Assembly (NCBI GenBank): GCA_016203425.1
Contig: JACQMU010000111.1
Span: forward strand, 1 to 9,031
DNA from: Candidatus Woesearchaeota archaeon
Lineage (GTDB): Archaea > Nanobdellota > Nanobdellia > Woesearchaeales > ARS49
DNA length: 9,031 nt
Reading direction: 5' to 3'
The position numbers were made by a program, and so were the translations under genes. This document shows, piece by piece, positions 4,839-9,031 of this stretch (positions are counted from its first letter, which is position 1; each line of letters opens with the position of its first letter). The notes under the pieces are model-generated. The model ran no database searches. It saw only the letters and a program-made list of their open reading frames with translations, and was not told where the DNA came from.

Positions 4839-7244
4839 TTATTTGTACAACTTCATCAACAAAGAATTACCAACAACACTTATAGAACTCAGAGCCATTG
4901 CAGCAGCAGCAATAACAGGATTGAGCAGAAAGCCAGTGAACGGGTAAAGAATACCAGCAGCAATCGGAATGCCAGCAACATTGTAAGCAAACGCCCAAAA
5001 CAAGTTTTGCTTTATTTTTTTAATCGTGTACCTGCTTAAATCAATTGCAGTGACAACATCACGCACGTCATTTTTCATCAGCACAATTTTGCCTGTTTCA
5101 AGAGCAACATCACTCCCTGTGCTTACTGCAATCCCCACATCAGCTTGAGCCAGCGCCGGCGCATCATTAATGCCATCACCAACCATAGCAACAATCTTTC
5201 TCAATGCCTGCAATCTTTTTATTTCATCTGCTTTTTGGTCAGGCAGGACTTCAGCAAGAACATGCTCAATGCCAAGCTGTGCAGCAATTGCTTTTGCAGT
5301 TCTTTCATTATCTCCAGTTATCATGTAAACTTCTTTTCCCAAATCTTTCAATTGCACAACAGCTTCTTTTGCATATTCTTTTAGCGTGTCAGCCACAGCA
5401 ACAATTCCTACAATTTCGCGGTTTACGCCAACAAGCATTGCTGTTTTGCCCGCATTCTCCAAGCGCCGCAGTTCTTTTTCAATTGTTTCAGTAACCTGCA
5501 GCCGCTCATCTTTCATTAACATTCGCGTGCCCAACACAATTTTTTTAATGCCCTGCTTAATCTCAACACCTTTTCCGGGCAAAGCCTTAAAATTAGTGCC
5601 GTGCGGAATCTCAACGCCGCGAAGTTCTGCACCTTTTACAATTGCTTCTCCAAGAGGATGCTCGCTGTTCAGCTCTGCTATGGCAGCAAATTGAAGAACG
5701 TGGTTTTCATCAAAACGCTTGCTGAAAGAAACAACATTTGTAAGTTCTGGCGAGCCTTTTGTTAATGTTCCTGTTTTGTCAAAAACAATGGTTGTTATTT
5801 TATGCGCAGTTTCCAAAGCTTCACCACCCTTGATAAGAATGCCTTTTTCAGCCCCCTTGCCTGTGCCGACCATTATTGCTGTTGGCGTTGCAAGGCCAAG
5901 CGCGCACGGACATGCAATGATTAAAACAGCAATAAACGTGCTTAAACTGAACAAAAATGATTGCCCAGCAACAAAATACCAGATGACAAATGAAAGAACG
6001 GCAATAATTGTGACTGCAGGAACAAAATAACCAGAAACAACATCAGCCAACCTTTGAATAGGGGCTTTCGTGCCCTGCGCCTCTTCAACAAGCCGGATAA
6101 TTTGCGCCAAAGTAGTATCTTTTCCAACCTTTGTTGCTCGGAAATGAAAAGCACCGTGCTTGTTAATCGTTGCACCAATAACTTTGTCACCAACATTCTT
6201 CTCAACAGGAATGCTCTCGCCAGTAATCATTGATTCATCAACTGAAGAACTTCCTTCTATGATGATGCCGTCAACAGGAATTTTTTCACCAGGGCGAATA
6301 ACAATAACATCATTCACCTGCACTTCTTCAGCAGGAATTTCAATTTCTTTTTTGTTTCTAATAACTCTGGCAGTTTTTGGCTGCAAGCCAATCAGTTTTT
6401 TAATTGCTTCAGAAGCCTTGCCTTTTGCGAGCGCTTCAAGCCATTTTCCAAGAATTATAAATGTAATGATGATTGCAGCAGTGTCAAAATACAATTCTTT
6501 AGTTGCAAACCATTGCGGAGCAAGAACAACAGCAGCACTATATAAGAATGCGGCAGTTGTCCCTATAACGATTAAAGTATCCATGCTGGCAGTTTTTGCT
6601 TTCAGAGCAATGAATGCACCCTTGTAAAACCGCCAGCCAACAATGAATTGAACTGGAAAAGTGAGCAAAAACAATACAAAAGCACGGTCGGCAAAATCAA
6701 GCCCAAACCATTCAGGAAATGAAAGAATAAAAACAGGAATGCTTAATATGAGGCCTATGAGAAAAAGATTTCTCACTTTCTTAATCTCTGCTTCACGAAC
6801 TTCTTTTTCCCTGTCAAGAATAGTTTCTTCCAAAGGCTCATAGCCAGCAGACTTAATTGTCTTTTTTATTTTCTCAACAGATGTTTTTGCAGGATCAAAC
6901 TGAATAACTGCTTTTTCATTCACAGACAATTCTTTTTTGATAACACCAGGCAATGTAGAGAGCGCAGCATCAACAGTACCAACACAATGAGGATTATCCA
7001 TACCAATAATCTTCAGTGTTACAACACCAGCACCTTCCTTCCTTATGACAGTATAACCTGCTTTTTCAACAGCAGACTCAATGTCAGAAAGCGATGCGGT
7101 TTTGTCGTCAAATTCAACAACAGCTTTTTCAGTGGCAAAATTAACAGCAGCATAAGTTATGCCTTTAACTTTCTTAATGCCTTTTTCTATCGTCGCTGCA
7201 CAACTTGCACAATGCATGCCGGTTATAGAGATTTCGCTGCGCAT
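4839..7244 (-). CDS. copA: Copper-exporting P1B-type ATPase
   Basis: This membrane pump of 801 aa exports Cu+ using ATP. Two N-terminal heavy-metal (HMA) domains are visible: residues 3-66 with GMHCASC (C12, C15), and about 74-138 with the degenerate GMDNPHC, which keeps only C87. Then come the membrane segments, the actuator-loop TGES (341-344), the transport motif CPC (445-447), the phosphorylation site DKTGTLT (D489), the P1B-specific SEHP (H529-P530) and the hinge GDGINDAP (689-696). YN (754-755) and MALSS (783-787) in the last two spans mark the Cu+ (IB-1) subgroup. The start at 7244 ([10 protein letters not shown]) is chosen over 7304 because the HMA fold begins there and a TATA box lies 27 bases upstream, implying a leaderless mRNA. 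The upstream 20 residues would run through that promoter. A YgiT zinc-finger gene follows immediately. Confidence 0.96.
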   Translation of the reverse strand: MRSEISITGMHCASCAATIEKGIKKVKGITYAAVNFATEKAVVEFDDKTASLSDIESAVEKAGYTVIRKEGAGVVTLKIIGMDNPHCVGTVDAALSTLPGVIKKELSVNEKAVIQFDPAKTSVEKIKKTIKSAGYEPLEETILDREKEVREAEIKKVRNLFLIGLILSIPVFILSFPEWFGLDFADRAFVLFLLTFPVQFIVGWRFYKGAFIALKAKTASMDTLIVIGTTAAFLYSAAVVLAPQWFATKELYFDTAAIIITFIILGKWLEALAKGKASEAIKKLIGLQPKTARVIRNKKEIEIPAEEVQVNDVIVIRPGEKIPVDGIIIEGSSSVDESMITGESIPVEKNVGDKVIGATINKHGAFHFRATKVGKDTTLAQIIRLVEEAQGTKAPIQRLADVVSGYFVPAVTIIAVLSFVIWYFVAGQSFLFSLSTFIAVLIIACPCALGLATPTAIMVGTGKGAEKGILIKGGEALETAHKITTIVFDKTGTLTKGSPELTNVVSFSKRFDENHVLQFAAIAELNSEHPLGEAIVKGAELRGVEIPHGTNFKALPGKGVEIKQGIKKIVLGTRMLMKDERLQVTETIEKELRRLENAGKTAMLVGVNREIVGIVAVADTLKEYAKEAVVQLKDLGKEVYMITGDNERTAKAIAAQLGIEHVLAEVLPDQKADEIKRLQALRKIVAMVGDGINDAPALAQADVGIAVSTGSDVALETGKIVLMKNDVRDVVTAIDLSRYTIKKIKQNLFWAFAYNVAGIPIAAGILYPFTGFLLNPVIAAAAMALSSISVVGNSLLMKLYK

Positions 7245-7267
7245 TCTAAACAACAATTCATTAAACC

Positions 7268-7275
7268 TATATAAA
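7268..7275 (-). promoter_or_regulatory. TATA box of copA (leaderless start)
   Basis: The minus strand reads AACTTTATATAGG; the centre of TTTATATA is 27 bases from the A of the ATG at 7244, so transcription should begin at or within a base or two of the start codon. No Shine-Dalgarno sequence precedes this ATG, which agrees with a leaderless transcript. Confidence 0.6.
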
Positions 7276-7289
7276 GTTTTGTTCAAAAG

Positions 7290-7297
7290 TTTTATAA
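7290..7297 (+). promoter_or_regulatory. TATA box of the lipoprotein/thioredoxin-like pair
   Basis: TTTATAAA preceded by a purine-rich CAAAAG (BRE-like). Transcription about 26 bases on would start near 7320, giving a leader of about 25 bases that includes the strong GGAGGA site. It lies back to back with the copA promoter, so regulation of the two could be linked. Confidence 0.55.
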
Positions 7298-7332
7298 ACA
7301 ACACCAGATAAACAATGCCAAATAAAGAAAGC

Positions 7333-7338
7333 GGAGGA
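7333..7338 (+). promoter_or_regulatory. Ribosome binding site of the lipoprotein gene
   Basis: GGAGGA, six bases before the ATG at 7345. It fixes this start over an in-frame ATG at 7315 that lies too close to the promoter and would spoil the lipoprotein signal peptide. Confidence 0.8.
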
Positions 7339-7344
7339 ACAAAA

Positions 7345-7542
7345 ATGAAAGCAATAAAATTAGCTTTGATTATTGGGCTTGTTGCACTGTTAGTTTTAGC
7401 AGGATGCAGCAGCAGCGCACAAAAAAATTACTCGCCACCATCAGGACAAAGATATGTTGGCGGAGGATGCGGTGTTCAAGCACCAGCACAAGATGTTAGC
7501 GTTGCAGAAGCAGTAGCAGCACAACCAGCACAAGCAGCATGA
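7345..7542 (+). CDS. Small lipoprotein
   Basis: The 65-residue precursor has a lysine-containing n-region (MKAIK), a hydrophobic core and a textbook lipobox LAGC, with C21 as the acylated residue, followed by SSS. The mature part is only 45 residues: a glycine-rich patch with a second cysteine (GGGCGV, C42) and an Ala/Gln/Pro-rich, probably disordered tail. It is a natural substrate for the Lgt encoded at 17-784. A strong GGAGGA site supports the start. The stop overlaps the next ATG (ATGA), so it is co-translated with the thioredoxin-like protein. It is divergent from copA, so a link with copper or thiol chemistry outside the membrane is possible but unproven. Confidence 0.85.
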   Translation: MKAIKLALIIGLVALLVLAGCSSSAQKNYSPPSGQRYVGGGCGVQAPAQDVSVAEAVAAQPAQAA

Positions 7543-7892
7543 GCAAAGCAAAAACAATAACAATTATTGTTTCACTTGTTATTTTTCTGTGGATAACAAA
7601 CTGGGTGTACGGGTATTATTTCCTCCCAGGGCCGTACGACACATTTGCACAATGTTTAGCAGAAAAAGGAGCAACAATGTACGGCGCAATGGGTTGGTGC
7701 GAATACACACAACAACAACGCGTAATGTTTGGGAAATCATTCAAACATTTGAATTACAAAGAATACACAGAATTTCCAGCAGAGTTCGGCAAGATAAGAA
7801 AAACACCAACATGGGTAATCAACGGCAAAACATATGAAAATGTCCAAAGCTTTGAACGGCTTGCGCAATTGACTGGTTGTGCGTTGAACTAA
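7539..7892 (+). CDS. Membrane-anchored thioredoxin-like protein with degenerate active site
   Basis: The 117-residue protein has an N-terminal signal anchor (about 7-27) and a thioredoxin-like domain facing outside. The domain matches the type fused to or found beside VKOR enzymes: AQCLAEKGATMYGA (38-50), WCEYTQQQ (53-60), FGKSF, then TPTWVINGKTYEN (89-101, cis-proline P90) and a C-terminal LTGC. In relatives the active site is CPHC and further cysteines follow; here it is C54-E-Y-T57, so only the first cysteine remains, together with C39 and C114. It may form mixed disulfides or bind metal rather than act as a full oxidoreductase (inference). It overlaps the lipoprotein gene by four bases and ends directly against the opposing gene's stop. 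Confidence 0.82.
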   Translation: MSKAKTITIIVSLVIFLWITNWVYGYYFLPGPYDTFAQCLAEKGATMYGAMGWCEYTQQQRVMFGKSFKHLNYKEYTEFPAEFGKIRKTPTWVINGKTYENVQSFERLAQLTGCALN

Positions 7893-8207
7893 TTATTCTT
7901 TGACAATCTCATCAAGCTTCAGTTCTTTAACTTTCTTCAACAAATGCGCGTTTTCAGGAGCATAAGCGTTTTCAACAAGCTTAAGGCCATGCTCACTGCC
8001 CAAGAAAATATAAGCACGCTTGTAATAATTAAAAACAACAACATCTGAGTGCGAATCATTGTTAAGATTACAAACAACAGCAGTATACGGCTTGCGCAAT
8101 ATTGTTGTTTGATACCACCAAGCCCAAGAAGCAACAGCAGCACCAATCATAAAACTCATAAAAATATGAAAAGGCCTGTTTTTAAGATAATAATTGTCAT
8201 CGAACAT
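7893..8207 (-). CDS. Small membrane-anchored protein with one FG-GAP-like repeat
   Basis: The product is 104 aa. After a short polar start comes a membrane segment (about 13-32), then a motif NLNNDSHSDVVVF (47-59) followed by YIFLGSEHG. This matches an FG-GAP/VCBS blade with its DxNxDGxxD calcium loop, although the first Asp is Asn and the Gly is Ser. One blade cannot form a propeller alone, so it may assemble as an oligomer or be a remnant. I chose the ATG at 8207 because a TATA box (8229-8236) lies about 26 bases upstream, implying a leaderless start. An ATG at 8282 would give 129 aa but would overlap the PIN gene by 29 bases and lacks a ribosome binding site. Its stop touches the convergent stop at 7892. 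Confidence 0.68.
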   Translation of the reverse strand: MFDDNYYLKNRPFHIFMSFMIGAAVASWAWWYQTTILRKPYTAVVCNLNNDSHSDVVVFNYYKRAYIFLGSEHGLKLVENAYAPENAHLLKKVKELKLDEIVKE

Positions 8208-8228
8208 GGCTGCGTAAAGCGATTTTTG

Positions 8229-8236
8229 TTTATAAA
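8229..8236 (-). promoter_or_regulatory. TATA box for the FG-GAP-like gene
   Basis: The minus strand reads GAGGTTTATAAACA; TTTATAAA with purines before it, centred about 26 bases from the ATG at 8207. It lies just past the PIN stop. It supports a separate promoter and a leaderless start. Confidence 0.5.
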
Positions 8237-8253
8237 CCTCTGCCACAACATTT

Positions 8254-8667
8254 TTATACAGGTTGTCTTCGTAAAAATTCATCAGGTTTGATAATTCTTA
8301 TTCCTCGAAATTCTTTAAGTTTTAGCAAATGTTGATCACCGCTGATAACGTGTGTAGCTTTGTGTTCCACAGCAGCTTCTAACAAAGTGTTATCAGAAGG
8401 GTCATCTTTTATGATGTTGATGTCGTTGTGCGTTTCGACTACACATGCCGTCATGGTTAGTATGTCAAGAAATCTCATTTGTTCATCGGCAGTAAACTTA
8501 AGCCGTGGATAAGTAATAACGCGTTTGATTTCCGCAAGTTGTTTTTGAGAAATAATCAGTTCGAAACGCCCATCTAACACTTGGTCAAAGACTTGCTTTG
8601 GTTTTCCTGCCCATCCAAATGCTGAAACCAAAACATTTGTGTCTATGACGATGCGCGTCGTGCCCAT
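8254..8667 (-). CDS. PIN-domain toxin (COG1569-type ribonuclease)
   Basis: Single PIN domain, 137 aa. Acidic catalytic residues are in the expected places: D9 in IVIDTNVLVSA, E46 in LAEIKRV, D92 in DDPSDNTLLEAA and D111 in ISGDQHLL. PIN toxins are Mg2+-dependent RNases that block translation when freed from their antitoxin. GRFELIISQKQLAEI and the DDPSDN variant are typical of the COG1569 subgroup common in archaea and cyanobacteria. The ATG at 8667 lies inside the end of the upstream antitoxin gene (25-base overlap), the usual arrangement for such modules. It looks complete and potentially active. Confidence 0.9.
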   Translation of the reverse strand: MGTTRIVIDTNVLVSAFGWAGKPKQVFDQVLDGRFELIISQKQLAEIKRVITYPRLKFTADEQMRFLDILTMTACVVETHNDINIIKDDPSDNTLLEAAVEHKATHVISGDQHLLKLKEFRGIRIIKPDEFLRRQPV

Positions 8668-8912
8668 TTAACAGCCTCATCGACAGTCCTTGGCGTCACT
8701 TTTTCCTTTCTAAATTTATGTTCCAATTCTTTTGCCAATTTTTCGAACTCGATTTTGACGTTGGGGATTTTAATACGCTTGAACAAAACTCCTTCTTCTA
8801 TGGGCACTGGCACAAAACGATCACCTATTTCGAATCCTTCTTCTTCGCGGATGCTATTTGGAACCACGAGCTGTCCTTTAGAGCTCATCTTTACAATTTC
8901 TACTTCAGTCAT
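8643..8912 (-). CDS. AbrB/SpoVT-family antitoxin
   Basis: The 89-residue protein begins with a swapped-hairpin DNA-binding domain, MSSKGQLVVPNSIREEEGFEIGDRF within residues 9-33, followed by a charged helical tail rich in Lys/Glu that would wrap the toxin. It should neutralise the PIN protein encoded directly after it and repress the operon. The start is the ATG at 8912: AGGTGAT, an excellent Shine-Dalgarno match, lies at 8919-8925, and the alternative GTG at 8921 is part of that site. A TATA-like CTTAAATA lies further upstream. Confidence 0.9.
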   Translation of the reverse strand: MTEVEIVKMSSKGQLVVPNSIREEEGFEIGDRFVPVPIEEGVLFKRIKIPNVKIEFEKLAKELEHKFRKEKVTPRTVDEAVKWARRASS

Positions 8913-8918
8913 GCATAT

Positions 8919-8925
8919 CACCTGT
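8919..8925 (-). promoter_or_regulatory. Ribosome binding site of the antitoxin
   Basis: The minus strand reads CAGGTGATATGC before the ATG at 8912. AGGTGAT is a near-perfect complement of the archaeal 16S rRNA end with six bases of spacing, and it decides the start. Confidence 0.75.
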
Positions 8926-8938
8926 TTAACAGTTGAAC

Positions 8939-8946
8939 TATTTAAG
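8939..8946 (-). promoter_or_regulatory. TATA-like element upstream of the toxin-antitoxin pair
   Basis: The minus strand reads AAAAGCTTAAATAGTT; the AT-rich core is preceded by purines. Its distance from the ATG (about 30 bases) would put the transcription start near 8916-8920, which would clip the ribosome binding site, so the match is imperfect. The remaining sequence to 9031 is AT-rich with T-runs and shows no gene. Confidence 0.35.
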
Positions 8947-9031
8947 CTTTTCTTAACAAAACAAACTCACTTTCTTCTTCGCATTAATTAAGAATTTTTT
9001 TGTGCCCTGCATTTTTATTGCAAAAGCATCT

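Noticed and set aside
5145..6627. Several open frames on the plus strand opposite copA
   Set aside because: Their products are low-complexity, low-similarity translations of the antisense strand, without starts supported by ribosome binding sites; the copA frame has every family motif.
7245..7304. Twenty extra N-terminal residues on CopA
   Set aside because: They lie over the copA TATA box and before the first HMA domain, and have no ribosome binding site.
8913..9031. A further gene or RNA at the right edge
   Set aside because: The stretch is AT-rich with T-runs; no codon pattern, tRNA-like fold or domain was seen beyond the toxin-antitoxin promoter.

Overview
The window looks archaeal and most probably comes from a small-genome (DPANN-type) lineage; this is an inference. 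Support: AT-rich TATA boxes (TTTAAATA, TTTATATA, TTTATAAA) sit at archaeal distances from gene starts, two starts look leaderless, and strong GGAGG/AGGTGAT-type ribosome binding sites occur elsewhere. A PIN/AbrB toxin-antitoxin pair and a YgiT-AbrB type protein are also common in archaea. Candidate phyla radiation bacteria carry several of the same families and cannot be excluded without a marker gene.

Left part (17-2061, minus strand): a tight four-gene membrane operon. It encodes a single-span protein with a cysteine-bearing outer domain (106 aa), a tiny single-span protein (46 aa), a six-span membrane protein (278 aa) and a complete Lgt prolipoprotein diacylglyceryl transferase. Lgt is uncommon in archaea, so its presence suggests bacterial-type lipoprotein anchoring, and a small protein with a perfect LAGC lipobox lies at 7345 in the same window.

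Middle-left (2145-4282, plus strand): divergent from that operon and apparently sharing one TATA box with it is a two-gene unit. The first gene joins a C39-like cysteine peptidase domain to a C45 (acyl-CoA:6-APA acyltransferase/Ntn hydrolase) domain. The second is an unrecognised 189 aa protein with an HExxER...YxxAHE signature, coupled through a 4-base GTGA overlap.

Middle (4341-7244, minus strand): a Cu+-type P1B ATPase (CopA) is followed by a YgiT-type zinc-finger gene. That gene is interrupted by a 126-base insertion flanked by a TCTTGAC direct repeat. The insertion holds two back-to-back hairpins whose arms are inverted copies of sequence reaching into the flanks. The AbrB-like C-terminal half survives in the original frame beyond the insert but is cut off by three stops.

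Right part (7345-8912): divergent from copA is a two-gene unit encoding the lipoprotein and a membrane-anchored thioredoxin-like protein that has lost its second active-site cysteine. It runs convergently, stop codon against stop codon, into a small membrane-anchored protein with one FG-GAP-like calcium-loop repeat. Upstream of that on the minus strand is an AbrB-family antitoxin overlapping a COG1569-type PIN toxin. No tRNA, rRNA, CRISPR array or transposase gene was seen, and no gene-free stretch exceeds about 265 bases (the insertion region).
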